Assembly (NCBI GenBank): GCA_026225945.1
Contig: JAMJFZ010001804.1
Coordinates: 1 to 64,000, forward strand
DNA length: 64,000 nt
Reading direction: 5' to 3'
Origin: Cricetomys ansorgei
Taxonomy: Eukaryota > Chordata > Mammalia > Rodentia > Nesomyidae
Part shown: in pieces, positions 1 to 11,069 of the stretch
Numbering within the stretch: position 1 is the first letter of the stretch
Layout: the number at the start of each line of letters is the position of its first letter
Made by a program: the position numbers and the translations under genes
The notes under the pieces: model-generated
The model's input: the letters and a program-made list of their open reading frames with translations, nothing else
Told to the model about the DNA's origin: nothing
The model's database searches: none

Positions 1-2424
1 GGAGAGACTCATCAGAGCTTCTATCACTGCCTAGGGTAAAAAATTTGATTTCATTGCAAGGTACAAATCAAGCTTCTGGGATATTTGGATGCAGGGGAAT
101 TATGGGCTGGCTGAGCTCCCCATCATCTCCAGCTTCACCCCCATGGCCTCAGGGACAACCCTGCCCCCACACTGACCTAAAGCTGGAGCATAGTTTCTTC
201 CTCTCCCACCTGTGAGAAGAAAGGCTGTGACAGACAGGGAAGTCCCCGACCCTAGGAAGTTTCCAGAACTGACAGCAGACCCAGGTTAGAGACAGGAGCA
301 TGAGGGGTGTGTGGAAGTGTTTCCCATTGTGAGGCAGAGCTCACTTCTAAAGGGGCTGAGCGGAAACTCAGACCCTGCCCTTTCCTACCTGGGTTTCCTC
401 ATCTTCATCATCACAATGGCCACCACAGCTCCAGTGATCACAGCTCCAAGGACCAGGCCTAAAAATGACTGCCCAGGTGGGGATGGTGGACTGAGGAGGC
501 TCTGGGAAGGGAAGGGAGGTGATGGTCATGACCCCAGCTCTCAGCCCTGACCCTGCTCAGTCTGCAGAAGGCTCCAGCTTTCCCTGAGCCCAGCTCTGCA
601 CCCACACCCTCCTTACCCCATCTCAGGCTGAGGGGCTCAGGCAGCCCCTCATGCTGCACATGGCATGTGTATCTCTGCTCTTCCCCAGAAGGGACCACCA
701 GGGCTGCCCACTTCTGGAAGGTTCCATCCCCTGCAGGCCTGGTCTCCACCAGCTCCATGTCCTGAGTCTGTTCCTCCTGCTCCCTCAGCCAGGTCAGGGA
801 GATGAGGGCCGGGTAGAAACCCATGGCCCAGCACCTCAGGGTGACTCTCCCTTCAGGTCCAGGATGACTGGTCACATGGGCCTTTGGGGGGTCTGTGTGG
901 AAGAATTGGGAAATTATAAAATTAATTTGTCCAGGGTACCCCATAAGTACCCTTGTGGCCACTCTGTAAATAGTTAGATTGGGGTGTGGTAGGGATGCAA
1001 GCCTCACACACAGGAGTCTGGGAGGATACACTGTTTGGAAAGTTCTAGAAAATGGGGGAACCAGCCAAGGACAGAGTCCATTTTTCCCACGAGGTGAAGG
1101 AGACTTCTGGTCCTGGTGTAAGGGCTGACACACTCAGCATGACAGGACTCAGTTTCCACAGACAGTGTGCGGGCAGAGGACCCGGCCTGGGAGAGGCCAT
1201 GGCTGACAGAGGGCTGCAGACTGAAGGGACCCCTGTTGGTTCTGTGGGGACCTTCTCTCCCTCCCTCCTGAGACAGATCTGAGCTGTGCAGGGAGAAGGC
1301 TGCGCCCTGGGAGAGTCAGTGCAGTCTCTGTGATGCTGATCAGGAGACCCAGGGACTCTGTTTCCCCTTCGGAGGCAGGGGCATGACCCAGCTGATGGTC
1401 TCTTCTCCCTCAGGACTGAGCCCAGCCCTAGGGCAGAGGAGGAGATGCTGGGCCCCTCGCACCTGCGCGCTGCAGCGCCTCCTTCCCGTTCTCCAGGTAT
1501 CTGCGGAGCCACTCCAGGCACTCGCCCTCCAGGTAGGCCCTGACCTGCTCTGCAACACCAGCCCGCTCCCACTTGTCCCGGGTGATCTTCGCCGCCGTGT
1601 CCGCCGCCGTCCACGTGGTCAGGTCGTCGTTCAGGGCGATGTAATCGCGGCCGTCGTAGGCGAACTGATCATACCCACGGAGGAGGCGCCCGTCCGGCCC
1701 CAGGTCACAGCCATACACCTCCTGGATGGTGTGAGAGCCTGGGCCACGCCCGCGGTCAGCCCCGCCCACCGCCCAGGCCCCGCCCACCGCGGACAACACT
1801 GAACCGAAAGGGAAACCGGGTCCCAGCTCTCCTCCTCCCCTCAACTTCGGCCCGACGTGGGACCGGGAGGGTCGTGACTCCGACCGCGGTCACTCACCGC
1901 CGCTCTGGTTGTAGTAGCGGAGCGGGTCCGCAGGTCCACTCGGAATGTCTGCTCGGCGTCCTTGGCGTTCCGTGTGTTCTCCTCCCAATACTCCGGCCCC
2001 TCCGCGCTCCATCCACGCCGCGCGCGGCTCCATCCTCGGGGTCTCCGCGTCGCTGTCGAAGCGCGCGATCTCCGTGCCGTCCACGTAGCCGACTTCCATG
2101 AACCGGGGCTCCCCGAGGCCGGGCCGGGACACGGCGGTGCGGAAATACCGCATCGAGTGTGCGCCTGGGGGCGGCGCGCGGTGAGACCCCGACCTCCTCC
2201 CGGGACCCCGGGGGTGCGCGGGCCGGGAGGGGAGCGGGCGCGGGGCTCGGGACGCGGGGAGAAGGCGGGAGGTCGGGATGGGCGATGGGGACCCGGCTTC
2301 CCCGGAGCCGCCCGCCCTCCCCAGAGCCCGTGTCCCTCCGCCCGCACTCACCCGCGCGGGTCCGGGTCTGGCCCAGGGCGGCCGCCAGCAGCAGGAGCAG
2401 CGCGCGCGGGGCCGGAGCCCCCAT
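1..2424 (-). pseudogene. MHC class I heavy chain gene A, frameshifted, 3' end outside window
   Basis: Class I heavy-chain gene read on the minus strand. Exons: 1 (2352-2424, signal peptide, ATG at 2424), 2 (1898-2164, alpha1), 3 (1463-1738, alpha2), 4 (617-892, alpha3 Ig domain), 5 (389-501), 6 (177-209), 7 (from 30 down past the window edge). Splice sites follow GT-AG and exon sizes match the family. Alpha2 and alpha3 are open with their paired cysteines. Exon 2 has one extra base near 2003 and one missing near 1923 compared with genes B-D, so about 27 codons of the alpha1 helix, including the Tyr59 region, are read in the wrong frame before the frame returns at RYYNQS. Exon 5 is 113 nt (114 in D, 117 in B and C). 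Its shifted frame replaces the hydrophobic transmembrane segment with a Cys/Asp/Glu-rich stretch and puts a stop at the end of exon 6. Probably a pseudogene; a secreted product is possible but unsupported. Confidence 0.88.
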
Positions 2425-2620
2425 CTCGGATCTGCGCGTCTGACTTCCGCGGTCTGCGTGGACTTTATACCCTGTGCCCGCGGCCACGCTGATTGGGTCT
2501 CCGGGGTGTCCCCACCCAATGGGGGTGAGAACTGCGCAGTCGTCACCAGTGTCCGGGCAGAAGGGCCCGACACAGGTCAGGAGCTGGAGAAGTGAAACCG
2601 GGGAGATGGGGAGTCCCCAG
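2425..2620 (-). promoter_or_regulatory. Class I promoter of gene A
   Basis: On the minus strand: TATAAAG at 2463-2469, CCAAT at 2492-2496, an X2/site-alpha core TGACGA at 2540-2545, an ISRE-like GGTTTCACTTCT at 2588-2599, and a palindromic kappa-B (enhancer A) site GGGGACTCCCC at 2608-2618. Order and spacing match known rodent class I promoters, which respond to NF-kappa-B, interferon (IRF) and the RFX/CREB/NLRC5 enhanceosome. The promoter looks intact although the gene is broken. Confidence 0.8.
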
Positions 2621-3239
2621 CTCTGGGCTCCCCACCCAGAGGTCGCCGCCCGGGGACTCGGACTTTGCCTGAACCCTGTGCTGCAGACAGAGCGCTGTGG
2701 TCCTGGGGTCTCCGAGTTCTGACCCAGAAGCTGTCTGCACACCTGAGACCCACAGGCCGGGCTCCTGCCTTCTCTCCAGCCTTCCTCTTCCTTCTCCTCC
2801 TCAGTGCTCAGACCCTGGACTCTTCTAGAAGAAGTCACTTCCGGGAACACGATGGCAACAACAAGCAGGCTGGGAGGCAGCAGAGAGATGTCTCTCTTTA
2901 AAGCAGGAGGCCTTGGCCTGCAAGCCCCACAGGGACTCCACGGAGACCAGGGTCTGAGTTCACCGCAGTGGGCAGCTCACTCTGCCTGATGCTCAGGAAT
3001 GTCACCACAGAGAAGAGACTGTGCCTCTTCCCTCAGGAAGCCTGGTGCTTACACTCAGACTTCGGGTGTTTCTTCCCAGATGGCGCATCTGTGGCTCCAG
3101 GGGAGTGTGTTGCACCAGGATCTTCATCCCACAGTCCTGAGATCCTGTGTGTGGACCTGGGACACTGTCTCAGCTCTGGAGACCCCCTTGTCCACTTGGA
3201 AGAGACTGCCATGGAAACCAAACACAGCAGGGCACTGAA
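2621..3239. other. Upstream flank of gene A
   Basis: No gene seen. The part around 2895-3215 is homologous to about 12490-12630: both contain AAAGCAGGAGGCC, then TGATGCTCAGGAAT and CACAGAGAAGAGACTG. These paired repeats flank class I units and could drive unequal exchange. Most of this interval is missing upstream of gene B (join at about 17650) and is replaced by ERV2 and ERV3 upstream of C and D. Confidence 0.6.
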
Positions 3240-3783
3240 CCCTGTCTAACTCCACCTTTCCCGAGAAGGTTTTGTCCTGTGCAGCTCTCCTAGTGGTTTA
3301 CATGCCACTTGGACTTTTGGGATCTTAGCTTAGAACATATAGGAAATGGTTGCCTGTTGGCAGTGGGCAGTTTGTTGGGATGGCTTGTGAGAGGCTAGCT
3401 CAGCTCATCTGGTTCTCTCTGCAGTTCCTGTCATCCAGGCTAAGGACAACCTAAAGGGGCAGTGAACTCTCTTTCTCTCTTTCTGCTTTCAAAGACCACC
3501 TGCAAGAGCAGTGAAGATTTCTTCCTGTCTTTCCTGTCTCTTTTTACAGCAGGAGGGTAAAAAGGCATAGTGGGAATCTGTTTCACCTTAGGAATCAGTT
3601 ACAGTAGCAGTTGGGGCAGAGAGCGGGCTTCAGTTACAATGTTGTGTTTGTTATTGTTGACTGGCAAATACTCAAAATGCAGGGTCTTAAATCCCAGAAC
3701 CCATCCTGTCTCCCAGTGCCCACCCTGGCAGGAATCCAGCAGGACCTGCTTCTGATGCAGGGTCTCTCACAAGGATGCAGTTA
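3240..3783. repeat. Shared class I upstream flank, copy 1
   Basis: First of four copies of one flank, beginning CCCTGTCTAACTCCACC. The others are 17650-18160 (5' end missing), about 32510-33078 and 48312-48860. It ends at a poly-Q-free, non-coding stretch with TGATGCAGG(G/A)TCTCTCACAAGG. No gene is visible; it marks the start of each intergenic spacer. Confidence 0.75.
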
Positions 3784-3799
3784 GTTCTGGTCAGTCATC

Positions 3800-3915
3800 T
3801 CAGAGAGCTCTGGATCCCTTGGAGCTGGAGTTACAGCCTCGGTGTGGGCGCTGGGATCTGAACCTGCTTGGGGGAAGAGCAGCCAGCTCTCTTAGTCACT
3901 GACATCTCTCTAGCA
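3800..3915 (-). mobile_element. B2-type SINE, antisense
   Basis: Reverse complement of the B2 tRNA-derived head: GAGCTCTGGATCCC, GGCGCTGGGATCTGAACC and AAGAGCAGCCAGCTCTC. Copy at about 18175-18292. Confidence 0.6.
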
Positions 3916-5084
3916 GCCTTGTAGAAGGCAACCTCTTCCCTTACACAATGTTGCTCTATTCCTTATTTGTGTGTGGTGATCCAATGAATTAGGGTGGCTC
4001 CCTGGAACACAGGCTCCTTACCAGTGGCTACTACAACCATGGTCAGACTAGCCATCCTCAGGGAGGGTCCCTTCTCTCCTACATGCTGGCATGGTGACAG
4101 ACCAATATGGAGCAGGTCCTGAGTTCCAGGCTGCAGTAGCTGTACTCCACCCCTCGTCCCAAGCTGCTGCAGTGTCCCTAGCCTTGAACAGAGTGCCAGA
4201 GATTTCCCATGAGCTGTGTAGCACACAGGGACCACAGCTGAAGAAGAGTGTCTTACTCAGTGTGCTATTGCAGTGAAGAGACGCCAGGACCATGGTGGCA
4301 ACTCTTGTAAAGGAAGCATTTGCGACTTAAGGGTTCGGAGGTTTGGTCCACTGTCATCATGGTGGAAGTCAGGGCAGTACGCGGGCAGACATGGTACTGG
4401 AGAAGGAGCTGAGAGTTCAACACCTGGATAGCAGGCAGCAGGAAGAGAGAGTCACACTGGGCCTGGCTTGGTCTTCTGAAATCTCAAAGCTCACCCCCAG
4501 TGACACAGTTCCTCTGTGAAAAGAAGTTTGGCCCTGTGGAGATGGAAGGGGAACCTGGGGAGATGAAAGCATACATCTTTCTCTGCCCACCTTCCAACGC
4601 CGCGCAGTTCTTCCCGGGAAGGCTGGTGGCAGGGTCTCCTCTCAAGTTTGGTGAAGCTGGACATGAGCTGTATGCAAGCTCAGTTTGGATTTGAGTGTCA
4701 GTGCTTGGGTCTCCCGGAAAACTCATCCCAAGTGGGGTCAAGTGTCAAACTCGTGGACTTTTAGGAACTACTTAGGAAACTGAAGCAGGAATATGGCGAA
4801 TTAAAGATTAGTCTCAGCTACACGATGAAACTTTGTGTCAAAAACTGAGAGGAGAGATTGGGCTTGGGGAGGGAGAGAGAGGCTCAGATGCCAGGTGGAC
4901 AGATGACCCTTTAGGTGGTGTTCAGGTCTAATGCTGTCAACAGACCTACTGTTCCGCCCTTTTACCTTGATTGACATGCCAGGGATCCTGTTGTCTCCAC
5001 CCCTACCCGTACCTACCTCCCAGCCTCCATCCCCTGCATGCAAGGAGTGGACATTAGAGATTATATTGTGCCTAGCACTTTTTC

Positions 5085-5180
5085 CTTAGAGCAGTGTTTC
5101 ACTGAGTAGTCCTGAACTCACTTTGTACACCAGGCTAGCCCCCACCTCCTGGGATTAAAGGTGTGGGCTATACCCAACCC
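5085..5180 (-). mobile_element. B1 SINE fragment, antisense
   Basis: Reads TCCTGAACTCACTTTGTA, CCAGGCTAGCC and GGGATTAAAGGTGTG, the antisense of the 7SL-derived B1 body. Copy at about 19460-19553. Confidence 0.65.
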
Positions 5181-5402
5181 AAATTTTGAGATTCTTGACA
5201 TTAAAGAATCTTCCGGAAGAGCCAGAGTGAAGCAAAGTCAAGTCACTGATGGGAGGACAGACCGATGCACTTTGAGAGTCAAGTTCAGGCATTAGGAGAG
5301 GGAAGCACCTAAGAGCTTCAGCCCTGCGACCCACAGGGGCTCCTGGAGGTGATGACAGCTGAAGCTAAGAGAGAAAGAAAGAAAATGGGTAAAATTTTTA
5401 TT

Positions 5403-5520
5403 ACAGCCAGGCATGGTGGAGTTTAATCCCAGCACTCAGGAAGCAGAGGCCGGCAGATTTCTGGACAGCCATGGTTACACAGAGAACCCTTTCTTGATAA
5501 TTTAAATAAATAAATACAAT
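5403..5520 (+). mobile_element. B1 SINE
   Basis: GCCAGGCATGGTGG, TTTAATCCCAGCACTCAGG, then an AAATAAATAAATA tail. Partly degenerate. Copy at about 19779-19895. Confidence 0.7.
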
Positions 5521-6419
5521 TCTTTTTACATTTGTGTATGTGTATGTGTAAATGCAGGACAACTTTAGGTAATGGGCTGTCTTCTTCCACCATGTGGGTC
5601 CTGGACTTGAACTCACAGTTCTCAGATTTGGCACAAGAGTCTCTACCCACCATGCCCAGAGGCTAATAGAGTGGTCCTGTGGCTGGCCTAGGGCTCTGCT
5701 CTCCCAGACCTCTCCCAAGTGCCTTCAGCCCCTCCACCTCCCTTCACTGTTCCCACCTGGCCTTTTCTGTGTGCTGAGACCCAACGACCCATCACCCAGT
5801 TTCCAGAGGAGTTTCTGCTCTGGGCCATGACCGTATCCCTTTCCCCCTCTCAGTTCTGCAGAGTTCCTGATTTGAGAGACTCCAGCAGTTATAAATACAT
5901 GACCAGTGCTCACGCTCTGGTTTCCTGGTGGCTCGCAGATCACCCTGGCCTGGAGGTGTGCATCCCTGAAATGCCAAAGCACAACTCCCCAGGTACAAAA
6001 ATGCCAGGCTGCAGCTCTCCCACCTCCTCAAATACCTGGAATTCCCTTCTCCACTGATAAACACTCCTTCTCCCAGATTCAGCTTCTCTGTCACATGGGT
6101 GCCCAGCAAAGGGACCATGCCCTACTGCTCCCTGTGTCCTCTGCAGAGAATGGCTTCCTCCTGCACCCAGCAGGCCTCCCTCATGTCTACAGACCTGTCC
6201 ACACAGTCTCCTCTTGGGTTATACCCTCACCAGACTGAGGTGGCCTTAAGGCAGGGACCCCAGGTGCTTAGAATTGAATGCCACCTGCTAGCTCTAAGTC
6301 ATGTGACTGTGTAGCTGACCCTCCCTAACCCTCCTCACCTCCCTCCTCTAGGAGAGGAAGATAACAGCAAAGCAAAGATAGAGTTTGTTTATAGATCTTC
6401 AATGCTTTCACTCTATGGT

Positions 6420-6565
6420 CCCCCCAACCACCTCTCTCTCAGCAGAGTCTCACTATGTGGTCTGGAACTTTCTATATAGACCAAGCTGGTCTCAAACTCA
6501 GAGATCCACCTGCATCTGCCCTCTGAGATCTAAGCCATGCAGGGCCACACCCAGCCTGGCTCTGA
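6420..6565 (-). mobile_element. B1 SINE, antisense
   Basis: GTCTCACTATGTGG, AGACCAAGCTGGTCTCAAAC and GAGATCCACCTGCATCTGCC. Copy at about 20810-20955. Confidence 0.65.
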
Positions 6566-7162
6566 TTTCCTGAGGTCTAACTCACAAACTTTCTTTTTAA
6601 AATAGGTTGGCTCTATAGCAGTACACTGGTTGTGGTGGCTCCACCAGGATGACAAGGAGGCGTATTCATTGGTGCAAACCCACCAGACTTCGGCAGAAGG
6701 AACCACTGTTGTGCTCAGCGCCATCCTGAACAGTTGAACCCCAAGCGTCTGAGGTCAGGTGTTTTTGTTGATCCAGAACTCCTCGGGTGTTCTACTGGTA
6801 GCATGTGCAGATCATTAGCAATCAACATCCCCACCTAAATCCAACTCTTGCAGACAAGACAAAATGGGGAGACCTAGGCACCCTCACCCAGCAGTGCACA
6901 GAGCTATTATTTTATGCATAACTAAAATACACTTCCACACCAGGGCTCCATTGCTTTTGCTCTCAAACTCCAGGAGAGATGTCCTGGAGTTTCTTCCTGG
7001 CAGGGGGTAGGGATGGAAGGAAAACTGCATGAGACTGGATGTAGCTTATAGGAGAGTGTTTGCCTAGGATGCAGAAGGCCGTGGGCAGGTCCTCGCTGTA
7101 CTGCCTACCATTATCCACCACTACCACATGCAAGACTACAAGAGACCATCCAAGCAGCATAT

Positions 7163-7252
7163 GGGAGTGTGGCTCAGTGGTAGAGCACGCTCCACACACC
7201 GTGGTCCTAGACTCAATCCCCAGTATTGTAAAGAAAACAAAGACAATACAAA
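7163..7252 (+). mobile_element. ID-type SINE
   Basis: tRNA-like head GTGTGGCTCAGTGGTAGAGC, then TCAATCCCCAGTATTG and an A-rich tail, as in rodent ID (BC1-type) elements. Copy at about 21555-21645. Confidence 0.6.
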
Positions 7253-7267
7253 TGAGAATTCAAGGTC

Positions 7268-7440
7268 TGGGCTGGAGAGATGGCTCAGAGGCTAATGACA
7301 CTGGCTGCTCTTCCAGAGGACCTGGGTTCAATTCCCAGCACCCACATGGCAGCGTCAGAGTTTCTTCTGCTCCACAGGATCTCACATATATAGGGTAGGT
7401 AAGAATGCACACCACACACAGACACACAGACACACCCGCC
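7268..7440 (+). mobile_element. B2 SINE
   Basis: GCTGGAGAGATGGCTCAG, CTGGCTGCTCTTCCAGAGG and TTCAATTCCCAGCACCCAC, ending in a CA-rich tract. Copy at about 21660-21855. Confidence 0.8.
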
Positions 7441-7469
7441 CTGCATAAGTAGATAAGTAATTTAAATAG

Positions 7470-7655
7470 CACCTGTTGCTCTTGGAGGAGACCTGGGTTC
7501 AGGATCCAGCACCTACATGGTGCCTCACAACCATCTATAAGTTTATTTCCAAGGGTTCCAATGCCCTCTTCTGACCTTTGAGGGGAACAGGTTTGCATTT
7601 GGTATACATACATGCAGGCAAAACACTCATACATATAAGATAAATCTAAAACAGC
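7470..7655 (+). mobile_element. B2 SINE (partial)
   Basis: CCTGTTGCTCTTGGAGGAG, GATCCAGCACCTACATGG and CCTCACAACCATCTATAAG, then ATAAGATAAAT. The 5' head is incomplete. Copy at about 21887-22080. Confidence 0.7.
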
Positions 7656-7684
7656 AATAATTTATAAAAATAATAATAATTTAA

Positions 7685-7862
7685 ACTGAGGGTGCTGACT
7701 CACATCTCTAATGCCAGGAGGCAGAGACAGGCGGATCTCCGTGAGTTCCAGGCCAGCCAGTGCTGTGCACACTGGGGAGGTTGATGCAGGATCTCACTTT
7801 AAAGCCAGGCTGATCTGCAAAGCAAAATTCTGTCTCCCAAACGAAAGGGAAATAAATCTGGA
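7685..7862 (+). mobile_element. B1 SINE
   Basis: GCCAGGAGGCAGAGACAGG, GGATCTCCGTGAGTTCCAGG, CCAGCC. Copy at about 22095-22278. Confidence 0.7.
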
Positions 7863-8634
7863 GATGCCCCTGGGAGTGTGTGGATCACTGGTGGTAACAT
7901 GATGAGGAGCGCTTAGTAGGCCCGAGGTTATTTGCTGGTTGAAAACTAAAGGACATATGCTGAGATGAGCTTCGCTTAGGACCCTGTCTTTATGACTGCA
8001 GGATGGGGTGGGGTGGGGTACTCCAGGGAGACAGCGGCTCCTGAGGTTGAGAAGGCTGGATTGGGGTTTTCCCCTATGGGGAAGGTTTAGGAGCTAGAGG
8101 CAAAGGCTACAGAGACAGAAACCCACTCCTGAGAGCAGGAAGAGGGGTCTCACATTCCATCCTGTCCTTCCCAGGTGGAATCCAGGCTGTTCCTCAGAGT
8201 TCCGTTGCCTCCCTGCCTGAGGTTGCCCGCCACTCCGTAAATGCCCAGACCAGACTCTCTCAGCCCTTGGCCCCAGGTCCTCCTCCTGTTCATCCCTCTG
8301 CTTGGAGGCTGACTGCTCTGGGCCTCCCTCAGTGGCTCCAGTGTCTGCAGTGAACACAAGGTTTTTTCCTGATGGCGTGTTCAGCGCACCCCCTGGTGGA
8401 CACTGCTAGTATTGCAGGACGTGACGGGCTACATTCTCTGATGGCTTCACACAGCTTCCTTCCCTCTCTCCTTCTCTGCCCAGAGGACCTTTCCTGAACT
8501 CACACCTCCTCATGCTTCCCAGCAGAGATCCTCCAGTGAGGTCTTCCCACTTCCTGTAACAAGAGTCAGTTTTGAGGCCTGGCTCATGTGGAGACTGCTA
8601 CCTGCCTAGGATTTACCAAAGGAACTGGAGGGAC

Positions 8635-8830
8635 ACCTCTCATCCACATGATAGCTGGACCCAGGTTCAGTTCCTAGCACCACATGGGAGCTCAGAGCCA
8701 TCTGTAACTTCATTTTGCCGGATCTGTCGCTTTCCCCTGACCTCCTTGGGCACCAGGCAAACACGAGGCACACATACATTCAAGCAGGCAAAAAGCATTC
8801 ATATACATAAAATAAATAGATCTGAAAAAT
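8635..8830 (+). mobile_element. B2 SINE (divergent)
   Basis: GGACCCAGGTTCAGTTCCTA, GCACCACATGGGAGCTCAGA, then CAAGCAGGCAAAAAGCATTC and AAAATAAATAG. Copy at about 23048-23240. Confidence 0.65.
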
Positions 8831-8859
8831 ATTTAAAACAAAACAAAGATCTTTTTGTT

Positions 8860-9018
8860 TGTTTGTTTTTCAAGATGGGAGTTTCTCTGTTGTAACTCTG
8901 GCTTGTCCTGGAACTCACTCTGTAGACCAGGCTGGCCTCGAACTCACAGAGATCCACCTGCCTCTGCCTCCAAGTGCTGGGGTTAAAGATGTACACCACT
9001 ATCACCACCAGACTAGGA
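8860..9018 (-). mobile_element. B1 SINE, antisense
   Basis: TGTCCTGGAACTCACTCTGT, AGACCAGGCTGGCCTCGAAC and TGCTGGGGTTAAAGATG. Copy at about 23265-23425. Confidence 0.8.
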
Positions 9019-9549
9019 AACAAAGCTACTTTCTAAGCTACTTTTGCTTATCTGCAACCTGGAAAAATCAGACTTTCCAGGATCATGCTCCTTAGTAAAT
9101 TTTACAAAGTGCTGGGAGTGGCGTCTCTGGCGATCCAGCCTGTGCCTGAGTCTCCTCCTTCCTTACAGAGCCCCATTTCCCCCTTCCTGTTGCCTGGAGA
9201 GCCCTCTGTGGGCAGCACCCTTCAACCACCCTCTCTCAAGCCTTTCCGCACCCAAGGCTCCCTCAGGAGGGACCCTCAATCTGCCAAACAGTTCTCTGAG
9301 AGAAGACCGCCCCTAAGGTCTGGGCTCATTCATCTACTGCCCCTTAAACCAAGTAGGAAGCAGATACTAGAAAGTCAGTGCCATAGAAAACTCATTTCTC
9401 TCCTTGTCTCTGTTGTCAGGGGATGAATTCAAGAGTCAAAGGTGGTGAGTGGCGGGCATGCAATGTCATTCACACTACAGACGCTGAGGCAGGAGCATTT
9501 CCAATTCTGGGTGAGCATGGTGACATACCCTGCTCAAGCCACAGATCAA

Positions 9550-9748
9550 CAGCCGGGTGTGGTGGAACTCACTGTACCTCTGGCACTCAGGAGGCTGAGA
9601 CAGGAGGGTCACAGCAACGTCTAGGCCAGCCCAGTCTACACAGTGACTTCTGGGCCAGCCTGGTCTACACTGTGAGTTCCAGACAGCCAGGACTACACAG
9701 CAAGACCCTTTCTCAAACAAGCAAGACCCTACAAAATAAAATAAGAGG
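9550..9748 (+). mobile_element. B1 SINE
   Basis: AGCCGGGTGTGGTGGAACTC, CACTCAGGAGGCTGAGACAGG, CCAGCCTGGTCTACACTGTG, then AAAATAAAATAA. Slightly longer than a usual B1 because of an internal repeat of CCAGCC...CTACAC. Confidence 0.7.
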
Positions 9749-10544
9749 AGATGGCTGGGCATTCAATCCAGTTTTGAGAGGCAACCAGTCTCTGAGGGAC
9801 CCTGTCTTCCCTTCTTCAGTGTTAGGGCTCCACACAGACTCACAGCGCCCTACCAGGAATACAGGATAGAGAGGGTACCATTCCCTGGAAGGAGAAGGGG
9901 TTAAGCCCTTAGCTCATCAGCGCTTGTGAGTGGGTCCCGGTGGTGGCAGCTTTGTTCACCGGCCTTAGGTTTCCTAGGCATGGCTCTCTGTCCTGTGAGG
10001 CTGGGCCTGGTGGGGCCTGGATGTGGACTCAGACTCAGCAAGACTAGAACCAGCAGAGGCGGTGAGCTCTTTCCATGTGCTGTCCAACAGTGCCTGGCTT
10101 AGCTTCTGTGGAAAGCTGAGGGTCAACCTGAGAGCCAGGCACCTGGTGCTCTCCCTGAACCTGGTTAGACCTTTGGGACTGAAGCTGCAAACGTAGGAAA
10201 GGTAGAGGGGGTGGGGACAGGCAGCACAGTGAGTCCCCCAGAAGCATTCCTTCTTACTCTTTTGAGACAGTTCTCTCACTGAACCTGACTAGCTTTTGCG
10301 CTAGGCTCCCAGGAACTGCCTGCTCCACCCTTAGTGCTGGGCTGACAGACAGGTACAGCCCTGCCTTGCTTTTGTGTAGTTGCCAGGGAATCAAACCCTT
10401 CCTACCCAGGGAGCCATTTCCCTAGCCCCTTGGTCCTGCTTATTCAGCCCAGGATCCCAGGCACTGGGATAATGCTGCCTGCAATTAGTGTGGATTTTCC
10501 CATGTTAATTAACCTAATCTAGATGATGTCTCATAGATGTGCCC

Positions 10545-10800
10545 AGAGGCTAGGCTTGCCAAGACAGTCCCTAACTGGCATGCACAGGGGCTAGCCTACC
10601 ATCAAGAGGATCCCTAACTGGCATGCATAGGAGCTAGCCTAAAATCAAGACAATCCCTAACTGGCATGCACAAGGGCTAGCCTACATTCAAGAGAATCTG
10701 AAACTGGCATGCACAGGGACTAGCCTAACCAAGACATTCCCTAACTGGCATGCACAGGGACTAGCCTACAATCAAGAGGATCCCTAACTGGCAGACCCAG
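10545..10800 (+). repeat. Minisatellite, about six copies of a 43-bp unit
   Basis: The phrase CCCTAACTGGCATGCACAGG with GGCTAGCCTA recurs with starts at 10568, 10611, 10654, 10697, 10738 and 10781, so spacings are 43, 43, 43, 41 and 43. Units differ by a few bases. It lies inside the segment missing from the paralogous spacer. Confidence 0.85.
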
Positions 10801-10849
10801 AGGCTCATTTCCCAGGTGACACAAGATCCTGTCAAGGGTCTTTTAATCC

Positions 10850-11000
10850 TTTTTAGACAGAATCTCACCAGGCAGCCCTGTCAGGCCTGGAACTTGAAAT
10901 GTAGATCAGGCTATCTATACTCAAACTCCACCTGCCTCTACTTCCCAGAGTGCCCGAGACTAAAGATGGGCACGTGCCACCACACCTGGAGACAATCAGT
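10850..11000 (-). mobile_element. B1 SINE, antisense
   Basis: AGACAGAATCTCACCAGGCA, AGATCAGGCTATCTATACTC and CACGTGCCACCACACCTGG. Old copy, only in the A-B spacer. Confidence 0.6.
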
Positions 11001-11069
11001 ATTAGCCATTACAGTGGGCAGGCCTTCCGCCTGAGCTTCATGAGATGCTATCTCAAGAAAGAACAGGAG

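Larger units (their letters stand above)
3784..9178. repeat. Long-type intergenic spacer, copy 1
   Basis: Nearly collinear with about 18161-23580 upstream of gene B. It holds SINEs listed separately and no gene. A stretch at about 4250-4480 (GTGAAGAGACGCCAGGACC..., then CATGGTACTGGAGAAGGAGC) looks like an interspersed rodent repeat that I cannot assign. The short open frames here lie in SINEs or simple sequence and do not look coding. Confidence 0.75.

Noticed and set aside
4048..4293. Small genes in the long spacer (several frames of 60-90 codons near 4.0-4.7 kb)
   Set aside because: No recognisable domain or splice context. The copies at 18.3-19.1 kb differ in frame-relevant ways, and part of the region looks like an interspersed repeat.
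7163..7252. tRNA gene
   Set aside because: The tRNA-like head belongs to an ID SINE with an A-rich tail; no complete cloverleaf is evident.
10545..10800. CRISPR-like array
   Set aside because: The repeats are contiguous 43-bp units with no unique spacers, in rodent DNA.
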